This document shows, piece by piece, positions 45,933-57,483 of a stretch of DNA of 64,000 bases; position 1 is the stretch's first letter, and the number at the start of each line of letters is the position of its first letter. Origin of the DNA: Pseudomonadota bacterium (GTDB lineage Bacteria; Pseudomonadota; Alphaproteobacteria; Acetobacterales; Acetobacteraceae); the NCBI GenBank assembly GCA_021845595.1, contig JAJZVV010000004.1, positions 62,001 to 126,000 on the forward strand. The letters run 5' to 3'. The notes under the pieces are model-generated. The model was not told the DNA's origin and did not search any database. It was given only the letters and a program-made list of their open reading frames with translations. The position numbers were made by a program, and so were the translations under genes.

Positions 45933-47735
45933 TCATGTCCTGCGCGCCAGATCGCGCAGCCGGCGCCGGCGCAGCGGGCGAACCTCCGCCGACGGCGCCA
46001 GGCGACGGATCTGCGCCTGGATCTCGGCGCGCTTCTCGTGGATCGAGGCGATCACCGGCCCCATCGGCACGCCGACATCGACCAGCACCGCCTCGGCCAG
46101 TTGAAGACTGGCCTCGATCGTCTCCGGCACCGCGTCGAAGGCGCCCACTTCGTAGAGATGCGCGGCGTGGGCGGCATCGCGTGCCCGGGCGACGATGCGC
46201 AGCGACGGCCATTCCGCCCGCGCCGCGGCGATGAGCGCATCCGCCGCGCGCGGCGCGTCCAGCGTCACCACCAGCGCCTGCGCGGCATCGAGCCCGAGGC
46301 GGCGCAGCAGGTCAAGCCGCGTGATGTCGCCGAAATAGACCGGCTGGCCGAGCGCGTGCTGACGGGCGACCTGATCGGCGTCGCCGTCGATGGCGAGATA
46401 GCTCACGCGATGCGCCGCCAGCAGCGCCGCGACCGTCTGCCCGACGCGGCCGAAACCGGCGATCACCACCCGGCCGGCGGGCGCGGCCGGCGCCGCCTCG
46501 GCGCGCAGCAGCGGATCCAGCGGCACCCGCTCGAAGCGCTGCGCCAGACCGGCGCCGAGGGCACCGAGGAGGGGAATCCCGGCCATGCTCAGCGCCGCCA
46601 CCAGCCGGGCGAAATCCGCCTGCGCCGCACTCAGCAACCCGTCCGATGCGGCCAGCGCGAGAATGACGAAGCTGAACTCCCCGCCCGGGCCGAGCAGCAG
46701 CCCGCTTGGCACGCCGACCCGCCAGGGCTGGCCGAAGGCGCGGGCGGCGACGGCGATGACGGCGAGCTTCAGCCCGACGACGGCGGCGACGGCGCCCAGC
46801 ACCGCCAGCGGCTCCGCGACGACCCAGCGGAGATCGAGGCTCATGCCGATGGCGACCAGGAACACGCCGATCAGCAGGCCCTTGAACGGCTCGATCGTCA
46901 CCTCGACCTGCCGGCGATACTCGGTCTCGGCCAGGAGCAGCCCGGCGATCAGCGCCCCCATCGCCATCGACAGCCCGGCCGCGGCGGTGGCCAGCGCGGT
47001 CGCCACGACGACCAGCAGCGACGCCGCCATGAACAGCTCCGGGCTGCGCGTGCGCGCCACGCCGCGGAACAGCGGACGCAGGCCCAGCCGGCCGAGGGCG
47101 ACGATCATCGCCACCGCGAACACCGCCTGGCCGACGACGATGCCGAGGCGCTCCATCCCGACCGCGCCGGACCCGGCGCCGAGCAGCCCGAGCGCGAACA
47201 TCACCGGCAGGACCGCGAGATCCTGCAACAGCAGGAGGGCGAAGCTGAGCCGCCCGACCGGGGCGAGCAGGCGCCCCGCCTCTCCCAGCACCTGGATCAC
47301 CACCGCCGTCGAGGAGACGGCCAGCGCCAGGGCGAGCACGAGGGCCGCGCCCGGAGGCTGACCGGCGGCCAGCGCGGCGGCGGCGAGCACGGCGACGGCG
47401 GCGACGAATTGCAGCGTGCCGAGGCCGAACACCAGCCGCGCCATGCCGAGCACACGCTCGAACGAGAGTTCGAGCCCGATGGTGAACAGCAGCAGCACCA
47501 CGCCGAACTCGGCGAATGGCGCGAAACGGTCGGGATCCGCGATGGTGACGATGGCCAGCCACGGTACCCGCCCGGCCAGCGCGCCGAGCCCCGAGGGCCC
47601 GACGGCGATGCCGACGAGCATGAAGCCGAGCACCGGGCTGACCCGCAACCGATGAAAGACGGGGATGACCACGGAGGCAGCCGAGAGGATGAGCAACGGC
47701 TCGCGCAGGGCCTCGGGGTCGATCGCCTGGCTCAC
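45933..47735 (-). CDS. CPA2-family monovalent cation:proton antiporter (Kef-type)
   Basis: 600 aa. Residues 1-400 hold about 12 membrane helices with FTIGLELSFERVLGMARLVFGLG and SSTAVVIQVLGEAGRL as in KefB/KefC. The C-terminal about 180 residues are a TrkA-N nucleotide-binding domain: VVIAGFGRVGQTVAALL (GxGxxG), AIDGDADQV and PVYFGDITRLDLL. It exports K+ or Na+ in exchange for protons. No ancillary KefF/KefG is adjacent. Confidence 0.9.
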   Translation of the reverse strand: MSQAIDPEALREPLLILSAASVVIPVFHRLRVSPVLGFMLVGIAVGPSGLGALAGRVPWLAIVTIADPDRFAPFAEFGVVLLLFTIGLELSFERVLGMARLVFGLGTLQFVAAVAVLAAAALAAGQPPGAALVLALALAVSSTAVVIQVLGEAGRLLAPVGRLSFALLLLQDLAVLPVMFALGLLGAGSGAVGMERLGIVVGQAVFAVAMIVALGRLGLRPLFRGVARTRSPELFMAASLLVVVATALATAAAGLSMAMGALIAGLLLAETEYRRQVEVTIEPFKGLLIGVFLVAIGMSLDLRWVVAEPLAVLGAVAAVVGLKLAVIAVAARAFGQPWRVGVPSGLLLGPGGEFSFVILALAASDGLLSAAQADFARLVAALSMAGIPLLGALGAGLAQRFERVPLDPLLRAEAAPAAPAGRVVIAGFGRVGQTVAALLAAHRVSYLAIDGDADQVARQHALGQPVYFGDITRLDLLRRLGLDAAQALVVTLDAPRAADALIAAARAEWPSLRIVARARDAAHAAHLYEVGAFDAVPETIEASLQLAEAVLVDVGVPMGPVIASIHEKRAEIQAQIRRLAPSAEVRPLRRRRLRDLARRT

Positions 47736-47769
47736 CGTGCCGTCCCCCCGTCAGCGATTCACGCGGCGC

Positions 47770-49308
47770 TCATCGGGCGGCCGGATGGACCTTCTCGCTC
47801 GCGGCGCAGCCGGCGTCGCAGCATTTTCCTGGCTGGCGATCGGCCTGATGGCTGGCGCGGCGGGCGTCGGCGGCGACGCCGCGGTCGAGCAGACGCTCGA
47901 CCAGCTCGGCGCGCTCCCAGGTGGGATAGTGGCGCCAGATCTCGCGCTTCATCGCCTCCGGCGAGCCGCCGCCGTGCAGCGAGATCACCGAGTACCAGCC
48001 GCCCTGGCTGGACGCGGTGAGATCCTCCACCAGCCGCGCCAGCTCGAGGCGCTGCGCCGCCGGGATGTCGGCCCGTCCGGCGAGCACGGCGGCGAGCGAG
48101 GCGGCCGTCGCGGGATTGTGGTCCTCCTCCGGACCGGGCAGCGCCACGATCAGCCCGCCCGAGACGTAATGGGCGAGCCGGTGCATGTCGTAGATCTGGT
48201 TGGCCAGCAGCAGCTTGCCGATATTGGCGAAGACCGGGTCCGGCATCACCGAGCCCGCCGGGTCGGCCTGGCCATAGACCGAGGCGGCAACGCCGCAGGC
48301 GAAGAACCCCTCGACGATCTTGATCAGCTCGACCATCGCCTCGCGGATATGGGGCTGGCGGTCGGCGTCGAGCCCATTGGCTTCGCACATCAGCGCCCCC
48401 GCCCCGATCAGCAGGTCGCCGAAGCCGGCGCGCGCGCCGATGCAGGAATGGCGGTGATGGGTGGCGTAGCTGGTGGTGAGAAACCCGCCCTCCTCGGTCT
48501 CGCCGGCGAGGAATACCTGCTCATCCGGCACGAACACGTCGTCGAACACGACGACGCCGGTCGACTGGCCGTACCGGGCGGAGAATGCCGCCGCCCGCTC
48601 GCCCGGCCGCCCGGCCGGCCGGGCGATGATGGTCACGCCCGGCGCATCGACCGGCATGGCGCAGCAGACCGCGAAATCGCGCTCCGCCTCGGTCATGGTG
48701 CGGCAGGGCATGACGAGAAACTCGTGCATGTAGGGCGCGCCGGTGACAATCGCCTTGGTGCCGCGAATGACGACGCCGCCCGGCCGGCGCTCCTTGATGT
48801 GGACGTAGACGTCCGGGTTGGACTGACGCGCCGGCCGCAGCGAACGGTCGCCCTTGGCGTCGGTCATCGCCACGCCGAGGGTCAGATCCTCGGCCTGCAC
48901 GCGGTCGAGATAGGCGAGGAAGCGGGCGTGATACGCGGTGCCGTGCGCGGCATCGGCCCGCGCGGTGGCTTGGAAGATGGCGTTCAGCGCGTCGTGGCTG
49001 AGATAGCGCTGGGCGCAGCCGGAGTGGCGGCAGACGAGGCGCACGGCTTCGAGCTTGGCGAGCAGGTCGTCCTGGTTCTCGTTGATGTGCAGCATACGGC
49101 TGACGCGCGCCCCGGTGCGGGACTGCTTTGCCGCGAGCAGGCGCGCGCTCTCAGGCCGCAGGGCGAAATCATAGGTGATGCCGACCGCCGCGATGCCGGG
49201 CGCGAGGCGCGGCTCATCGGCGACGCTGGCGATCGCCTCGCCGTTGATGAACACGCGTGGACGCCGCCGACGCAGGGACTCGCGATAGTCGGCGGCGGAC
49301 ATCAGCAT
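47770..49308 (-). CDS. 4-hydroxyphenylacetate 3-hydroxylase / 4-hydroxybutyryl-CoA dehydratase superfamily flavoprotein
   Basis: 512 aa. N-terminal MSAADYRESLRRRRPRVFINGE and central DVYVHIKERRPGGVVIRGTKAIVTGAPYMHEFLVMP and VFDDVFVPDEQVFL match the HpaB/AbfD superfamily (acyl-CoA dehydrogenase-like fold, FAD). In the positions of the four Fe-S ligands of 4-hydroxybutyryl-CoA dehydratase it keeps a Cys (Cys98) and a His (His285), but has Tyr102 and Ala292 in place of the other two, so a [4Fe-4S] cluster is doubtful. That comparison is from memory. ATG 49308 has GGAG upstream. The last about 30 residues are an unusual Arg/Ala/Cys tail. Confidence 0.8.
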   Translation of the reverse strand: MLMSAADYRESLRRRRPRVFINGEAIASVADEPRLAPGIAAVGITYDFALRPESARLLAAKQSRTGARVSRMLHINENQDDLLAKLEAVRLVCRHSGCAQRYLSHDALNAIFQATARADAAHGTAYHARFLAYLDRVQAEDLTLGVAMTDAKGDRSLRPARQSNPDVYVHIKERRPGGVVIRGTKAIVTGAPYMHEFLVMPCRTMTEAERDFAVCCAMPVDAPGVTIIARPAGRPGERAAAFSARYGQSTGVVVFDDVFVPDEQVFLAGETEEGGFLTTSYATHHRHSCIGARAGFGDLLIGAGALMCEANGLDADRQPHIREAMVELIKIVEGFFACGVAASVYGQADPAGSVMPDPVFANIGKLLLANQIYDMHRLAHYVSGGLIVALPGPEEDHNPATAASLAAVLAGRADIPAAQRLELARLVEDLTASSQGGWYSVISLHGGGSPEAMKREIWRHYPTWERAELVERLLDRGVAADARRASHQADRQPGKCCDAGCAASEKVHPAAR

Positions 49309-49335
49309 CGGTCGTTCTCCGCGTGGTCCACCCGC

Positions 49336-49863
49336 TCAGGCCGGCTTGCCGGCGACGATGGCCCCCAGAATGTAGCGCTCCGCCGCCTCACGGTCGCCCC
49401 AGCCCGAGAGTTTCACCCACTTGCCCTGCTCCAGATCCTTGTAGCGGGTGAAGAAATGCTCGATCGCCTGGCGCGTGATCTCGGGCAGCTCGGCGACGGT
49501 GGCGATATGGCTGTGCTGCGGGTGGATCTTGTCGTGCGGAACGCAGACCACCTTCTCATCCGGTCCGGCCTCGTCCTCCATATGCAGCACACCGATTGGG
49601 CGGGAGCGGATCACAGCGCCGGGAACCACCTGCGAGGGGACCAGGACCAGCGCATCCACCGGGTCGCCATCGGCGGCGAGGGTTCCGGGGATGAAGCCGT
49701 AGGCGGCGGGATAGGCCGTCGGCGTGAACAGGAAGCGGTCCACGACGATCGCGCCGGAGACCTTGTCCACCTCGTATTTCACCGATGATCCTTGCGGAAT
49801 CTCGATGACCACGTTGATGTCCTGCGGCGGGCTGTTCCCGGTCGGGATCTTGGCGACATCCAT
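49336..49863 (-). CDS. ppa: Inorganic pyrophosphatase, soluble (first copy)
   Basis: 175 aa family I pyrophosphatase. The PPase signature DGDPVDALV, the substrate-binding segments KYEVDK, RFLFTPTAYPAAYGFIPGT and KWVKLSGWGD are all present. It hydrolyses PPi in the cytoplasm. Start ATG 49863 gives family length; the open frame continues 32 codons upstream. It lies downstream of hppA (131 nt between the hppA stop and this start) and is closely related to the second copy at 52241. Confidence 0.95.
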   Translation of the reverse strand: MDVAKIPTGNSPPQDINVVIEIPQGSSVKYEVDKVSGAIVVDRFLFTPTAYPAAYGFIPGTLAADGDPVDALVLVPSQVVPGAVIRSRPIGVLHMEDEAGPDEKVVCVPHDKIHPQHSHIATVAELPEITRQAIEHFFTRYKDLEQGKWVKLSGWGDREAAERYILGAIVAGKPA

Positions 49864-49994
49864 CCTGACGTGCTCCGTCTGACGCGCCGGCCGAACGCAC
49901 GGCGGACCCATAATGTCCGAACCGGGGCGCGAAAACAAAGGCCCCGGATGCCATCGCACCCGGGGCCCCAGCCGTTACCGGGCGGCCGTCGTAC

Positions 49995-52091
<2,097 letters not shown>

Positions 52092-52240
52092 CCCGGAGGT
52101 TTCCTTTTGGACTGGACGGCGATTCGAGGGCGTGCGCTCAGCCGAGGCAAAGCGGCGCGGAAAATGGCAGAACCGTCCCGCTCAGGCAACGGCACCCGGC
52201 GCCGGATGGCCGATTTCCCTTCCCTGTGGCCGCCGCGCCG

Positions 52241-52807
52241 CTACTCGGCGGCCGCGGCCAGATAGGCCTCGGGCCGAGCGCGACGGATGCAGGCCACTAC
52301 CAGCGCCTCCGCCTCCGCGCGCTCGCCCCAGCCCAGCACCTTCACCCACTTGCCGCGCTCGAGGTCCTTGTAGCGGGTGAAGAAATGCTCGATCGCCTGG
52401 CGCGTGATCAGCGGCAGGTCGCTGATGTCGGCAACGTCGGCGTGCTGCGGGTGGATGCGGTCATGCGGCACGCAGATGATTTTCTCATCGCGCCCGGCCT
52501 CGTCTTCCATCAGCAGAACCCCGATCGGCCGCGCCCGCACCACTGCGCCCGGGACAAGCTGGCCCGGCAGCACCTGGTTCGGCAGCAGCACCAGCGCGTC
52601 GGCCGGGTCGCCGTCCTCGGCCAGGGTTCCCGGAATGAACCCGTAGGCCGCCGGATAGGCCATCGGCGTGAACAGGAACCGGTCGACGACGACCGCACCG
52701 GACGCCTTGTCGATCTCGTACTTGACCGCCGACCCTTGTGGAATCTCGATGACGACGTTGATGTCCGCCGGTGGCAGACGGCCCGCCGCGATCTCTGTGA
52801 CGTTCAT
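52241..52807 (-). CDS. Inorganic pyrophosphatase, soluble (second copy)
   Basis: 188 aa family I pyrophosphatase, colinear with the copy at 49336 over nearly the whole length (for example KYEIDK, RFLFTPMAYPAAYGFIPGT, TRQAIEHFFTRYKDLE, KWVKVLGWGE). It differs by a short insertion (GQLVPG region) and by Ala in the PPase signature DGDPADALV. The ATG at 52807 has AAAGGA 7 nt upstream. A perfect 15-bp palindrome lies just upstream of the start codon, suggesting its own control. It is the first gene transcribed of the minus-strand ppa2-hppA-ppa1 block. Confidence 0.94.
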   Translation of the reverse strand: MNVTEIAAGRLPPADINVVIEIPQGSAVKYEIDKASGAVVVDRFLFTPMAYPAAYGFIPGTLAEDGDPADALVLLPNQVLPGQLVPGAVVRARPIGVLLMEDEAGRDEKIICVPHDRIHPQHADVADISDLPLITRQAIEHFFTRYKDLERGKWVKVLGWGERAEAEALVVACIRRARPEAYLAAAAE

Positions 52808-52819
52808 GGTAATCCTTTA

Positions 52820-52834
52820 TGTTGCACTGCAACA
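52820..52834. promoter_or_regulatory. Palindromic operator-like site at the second ppa gene
   Basis: TGTTGCA, one base, TGCAACA: a perfect 7-1-7 inverted repeat centred about 21 nt upstream of the second ppa start codon. A TATACA-like -10 lies further upstream on the minus strand (about 52846-52851), so the site would overlap the start of transcription. It shares its GCA-N-TGC core with the site at 18475-18489. PhaR, the polyhydroxybutyrate-responsive repressor, binds TGC/GCA dyads of this look; that link is inference. Confidence 0.45.
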
Positions 52835-52910
52835 AAGCCTGCTCTGTATATCGCCCGCGCTCAGCCTTGCCAAGTGCCGGGTTTGCGGGTTCCCATGCGC
52901 CTCCCGCCAC

Positions 52911-52984
52911 GCGCCCGTAGCTCAACCGGTCAGAGCGGGCCGCTCATAACGGCTTGGTTGCAGGTTCGAGTCCTGCCGGGCGCA
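52911..52984 (+). tRNA. tRNA with anticodon CAU, probably tRNA-Ile2
   Basis: 74 nt, cloverleaf complete: acceptor GCGCCCG/CGGGCGC with discriminator A, D-arm GCTC/GAGC, anticodon stem GGCCG/CGGCT with loop CTCATAA, T-arm GCAGG/CCTGC with loop TTCGAGT. The anticodon is CAT. Acceptor pairs C4-G69 and C5-G68 favour the tRNA-Ile that is modified to lysidine (TilS substrate) over elongator tRNA-Met. No CCA is encoded. Confidence 0.88.
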
Positions 52985-53121
52985 GGCGCGGGCCGCGGCC
53001 TGATTGCCGATCGCGTCCCGCGTGCTTATTAGAAGCCCGCCCGCAATGGCGCGGCCGGCGGGCCTGCGCCAGGGACGGTCGTGCCGCATCGGCGCGGCGG
53101 GCGCATCAGCGAGGAACCCGG

Positions 53122-54801
<1,680 letters not shown>

Positions 54802-54830
54802 GCCGTCCGGCCGCGCCCGCGTCGCTGGCA

Positions 54831-55340
54831 ATGCATCCGGCCCGGGTCATCACCACCGGCCGGCTGGTGCTGCGCCCGGTCGGCTTCGCCGATCTGGCGG
54901 ATCTCACGGCGCTGAAGGCGGATCCGCGCGTGTTCGCGGTCATGCTGGGCGGAGTGCGCACGCCCGAGCGGACGGGCGAGGAGCTGGCCGAAGAGATCCG
55001 CTTCTGGGGCCAGCACGGCGTCGGGCTGTGGGCCGTGCGAGCGCGCGAAACCGGCGCCTTTCTCGGCATCGCCGGCGTGATGGAGCGGCCGGACGGGCTC
55101 GGCCTGGCGCTGCGGTTCGCGCTGTGGCCGGACATGCGCGGCCAGGGCCTGGCGCGCGAGGCGGCCGGCGCGGTGCTGCGCTACGCCCACGACATCGCCC
55201 GCATTCCGCGCATCGTCGCGGTGGCGCGCGAGGATAATTTCGCCTCCCGCACCGTACTCGGCGGCATCGGCATGATCGAATGCGGCCGCTTCACCCGCGA
55301 CGGGCACGCGATGCTCGTCTATGAGAGCCGCGCCTGCTGA
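54831..55340 (+). CDS. GNAT-family N-acetyltransferase
   Basis: 169 aa of the RimJ/RimL type: TTGRLVLRPVGFADLADL at the N-terminus, the acetyl-CoA-binding MRGQGLAREAAGAVLRYA in the middle and REDNFASRTVLGGIGM towards the C-terminus. Substrate unknown (protein N-termini or small amines). It overlaps no neighbour but is only 29 nt after ettA and just before pgsA, so it may be co-transcribed. Confidence 0.85.
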   Translation: MHPARVITTGRLVLRPVGFADLADLTALKADPRVFAVMLGGVRTPERTGEELAEEIRFWGQHGVGLWAVRARETGAFLGIAGVMERPDGLGLALRFALWPDMRGQGLAREAAGAVLRYAHDIARIPRIVAVAREDNFASRTVLGGIGMIECGRFTRDGHAMLVYESRAC

Positions 55341-55395
55341 TCGCCGCCTGCCGCCCGGTTTCCGCCGGGCGCCAAAACCCTCTATCCTGCGCCCG

Positions 55396-56004
55396 ATGCT
55401 GACCGATCTGCCCAACCTCCTGACGCTCTCGCGCATCGCCGCGATCCCGCTCCTGGTCGCCCTGGTCGCGGCCGGGCAGCCATGGGCCGATCTCGCCGCC
55501 TGCATCGTCTTCACCGTGGCCGGGATCACCGACTATCTCGACGGCAAGCTGGCCCGCGAATGGCGACAAATCTCCGATTTCGGCCGCATGCTGGACCCGA
55601 TCGCCGACAAGCTGCTGGTCGGCGCGGTGCTGATGATGCTGGTCGGCCGCGCGCGGCTGTCCGGCCCGGGCCTCTATCCCGCGGTCGTCATCATGCTGCG
55701 GGAGATTCTCGTCAGCGGCCTGCGCGAATATCTCGGCAGCGTTCGCGTCGGCCTGCCGGTCACACGGCTGGCGAAATGGAAGACCGGCGTGCAGATGGTC
55801 GCCCTCGGCACGCTGCTCGCCGGCGACAACACCGCCGCGCTGCTCGGGCTCGGGCGCCTGCCCGTCTCGACGATCGGCGAGGCGCTGCTGTGGCTCGCGG
55901 CGATTCTGACCCTGGTCACCGGCTGGGACTATCTCACCGCCGGGCTGCGCCATGCCTCCCCGTCCGCACGCCCGGCGCCGAGCGGGACCTCGCCGAGCCC
56001 ATGA
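55396..56004 (+). CDS. pgsA: CDP-diacylglycerol--glycerol-3-phosphate 3-phosphatidyltransferase
   Basis: 202 aa integral membrane enzyme making phosphatidylglycerol phosphate. The CDP-alcohol phosphotransferase motif DYLDGKLAREW...GRMLDPIADK is complete. N-terminus LTDLPNLLTLSRIAAIPLL is typical. ATG 55396 is used. The stop TGA (56002-56004) overlaps ATG 56001, the first of three tiny reading frames that link this gene to mobB. Confidence 0.93.
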   Translation: MLTDLPNLLTLSRIAAIPLLVALVAAGQPWADLAACIVFTVAGITDYLDGKLAREWRQISDFGRMLDPIADKLLVGAVLMMLVGRARLSGPGLYPAVVIMLREILVSGLREYLGSVRVGLPVTRLAKWKTGVQMVALGTLLAGDNTAALLGLGRLPVSTIGEALLWLAAILTLVTGWDYLTAGLRHASPSARPAPSGTSPSP

Positions 56005-56046
56005 AGCCGAGCCAGTGAAGCTGAGTCAGTGAAGCTGAGTCAGTGA
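56001..56046 (+). repeat. 14-bp tandem repeat with chained five-codon reading frames
   Basis: Units start at 56001, 56015 and 56029 (ATGAAGCCGAGCCA once, GTGAAGCTGAGTCA twice). A fourth partial copy, GTGAAGCT, forms the beginning of mobB at 56043. Because 14 is not a multiple of three, each unit reads as a start codon, four codons and TGA: MKPSQ, MKLSQ, MKLSQ. Each TGA overlaps the next GTG by 4 nt (GTGA), exactly as the pgsA stop overlaps the first ATG and the last TGA overlaps the mobB start. The result is a chain of four coupled re-initiation points. Confidence 0.85.
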
Positions 56047-56573
56047 AGCTACTGGGGCTGATCGGCTGGTCCGGCAGCGGCAAGACGACGCTGCTCACCG
56101 CGCTGCTGCCGCGCTTCGTCGCACAGGGGCTGCGCGTGTCCACGGTGAAGCACGCCCATCACGGCTTCGATCTCGATCGCCCCGGCAAGGACAGCTACCG
56201 CCATCGCGAGGCCGGAGCGCACGAGGTGCTGGTCGTCAGCGGCGTGCGCTTCGCCCTGCTGCACGAACTGCGCGGCGAGGAGCCGCCGCTGCCGGCGCTG
56301 CTCGCCCGGCTCGACCCGGTCGATCTCGTGCTGGTCGAGGGGTTCAAGACGCACGCCTTCGCCAAGATCGAGGTGCATCGCCCGTCGCTGGCGAAGCCGC
56401 CGATCTGGCCGGCCGAGCCCGGCGTCATCGCCGTCGCCGCCGACGCGCCGCCGGCGACGATGCCGCCCGTGCCGCTCTTGCCCCTCGGCGATCCGGCCGC
56501 CATCGCCGACTGGATCCTCGCCCGGCTTGCCGATTTGCCGTCGCGCGCCGATCTTTCCACTTCCGCACCTTGA
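56043..56573 (+). CDS. mobB: Molybdopterin-guanine dinucleotide biosynthesis adapter protein MobB
   Basis: 176 aa P-loop protein. LGLIGWSGSGKTTLLTALLP (Walker A) opens the chain; STVKHAHHGFDLDRPGKDSYRHREAGA and VDLVLVEGFK are typical of MobB. It assists MobA in attaching GMP to molybdopterin, giving MGD for enzymes such as formate dehydrogenase. It starts with GTG 56043 at the end of the 14-bp repeat chain. No independent ribosome-binding site is visible, so it may rely on coupling. Confidence 0.93.
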   Translation: MKLLGLIGWSGSGKTTLLTALLPRFVAQGLRVSTVKHAHHGFDLDRPGKDSYRHREAGAHEVLVVSGVRFALLHELRGEEPPLPALLARLDPVDLVLVEGFKTHAFAKIEVHRPSLAKPPIWPAEPGVIAVAADAPPATMPPVPLLPLGDPAAIADWILARLADLPSRADLSTSAP

Positions 56574-56681
56574 GCCGCGGGCAGGGGCTTGGCACAGTGC
56601 CGGTGCACCAGAGCACCGTCCGCCCTGACCAATCCATCACGCCGGACCCTGCTCCAGGCGAGCCAGATAGGAACCGACCGC

Positions 56682-57209
56682 ATGCGCCGCTCCGCCATCG
56701 TTCTTCCGCTGCTGCTCGCGGGCTGCGGCTTCGATGATTTCTTCGGCAACACCCACACGTTCCACGCCACGCCGAATGCACCGCTCGGCGAAAGCGAAAC
56801 GATGCTGAACGCGCGCGGCGTCATCACCGAGGAGGCGCCGCTGCAGCCGGAGCCGGGCAATATCTGGCCGGGCCCGATCAAGCCCATCCCAACCCTGAGC
56901 GAGCTCGAGCAGCAGGAAAACGAGGGGATGAAGAAGCTCCGGCCAATGGAGACACCGCCCGTCAAGGGTGCGCCGCCGCCCTCGGCCGGCCAGCCCGTGG
57001 TGATCCCGAACGGCGACGGCACCAGCACCGTCATCATGCCCGACGGCACCATCCGCACCATCCCGAGCGCCTCCACCAAGCCCTCCCAAGGCCAGACCGG
57101 AACCGGCAAGTCCGCGACCGGCAAGTCCGCACCGAGCAAGACCCTGCCCGACCAGCGCCCCGCGCCGGCCGACATGCCGGCGGGCGATACCGCCAAGCCG
57201 GCGCAGTAG
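56682..57209 (+). CDS. Proline-rich lipoprotein of unknown function
   Basis: 175 aa. A short signal MRRSAIVLPLLLAGC with lipobox LAGC marks it as a lipoprotein. The mature chain has PGNIWPGPIKPIPTLSELEQQEN, and a C-terminal Pro/Thr/Ser/Gly/Lys-rich region with GKSATGKSA and DGTSTVIMPDGTIRTI. No known domain. Probably envelope-attached. It is placed between mobB and moaD; a functional link to molybdenum cofactor genes is not evident. ATG 56682 with AGGA 10 nt upstream; the frame is open upstream but without conserved sequence. Confidence 0.8.
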   Translation: MRRSAIVLPLLLAGCGFDDFFGNTHTFHATPNAPLGESETMLNARGVITEEAPLQPEPGNIWPGPIKPIPTLSELEQQENEGMKKLRPMETPPVKGAPPPSAGQPVVIPNGDGTSTVIMPDGTIRTIPSASTKPSQGQTGTGKSATGKSAPSKTLPDQRPAPADMPAGDTAKPAQ

Positions 57210-57215
57210 CAGGCG

Positions 57216-57482
57216 ATGAGCGCGCCGTCGCTCCACATCCTGTATTTCGCCTGGCTGCGCGAGCGGCTCGGGCTTGGCGAGGAGTGCCTGATGCTCCCCG
57301 AGGGCGTGGACACAGTGGGCACGCTGATCGCCTGGCTACGCGGGCGCGACGACCGCTACGGCGCCATCTTTGCCGACGGGCGGGTGGTGCGCTGCGCCGT
57401 CAATCAGGAATTCGCGGGGCCGGACACGCCGCTCGCCGCCGGCGACGAGGTCGCCTTCTTCCCACCGGTCACCGGCGGCTGA
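57216..57482 (+). CDS. moaD: Molybdopterin synthase sulfur carrier subunit
   Basis: 88 aa ubiquitin-like protein ending in PPVTGG, whose C-terminal Gly-Gly is adenylated and thiocarboxylated. LHILYFAWLRERLG at the N-terminus and AVNQEF, LAAGDEVAFFPPV are usual for MoaD. It supplies sulfur to precursor Z in molybdopterin synthesis. Starts 6 nt after the lipoprotein stop, and moaE follows 1 nt after its stop. Confidence 0.96.
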   Translation: MSAPSLHILYFAWLRERLGLGEECLMLPEGVDTVGTLIAWLRGRDDRYGAIFADGRVVRCAVNQEFAGPDTPLAAGDEVAFFPPVTGG

Positions 57483-57483
57483 G

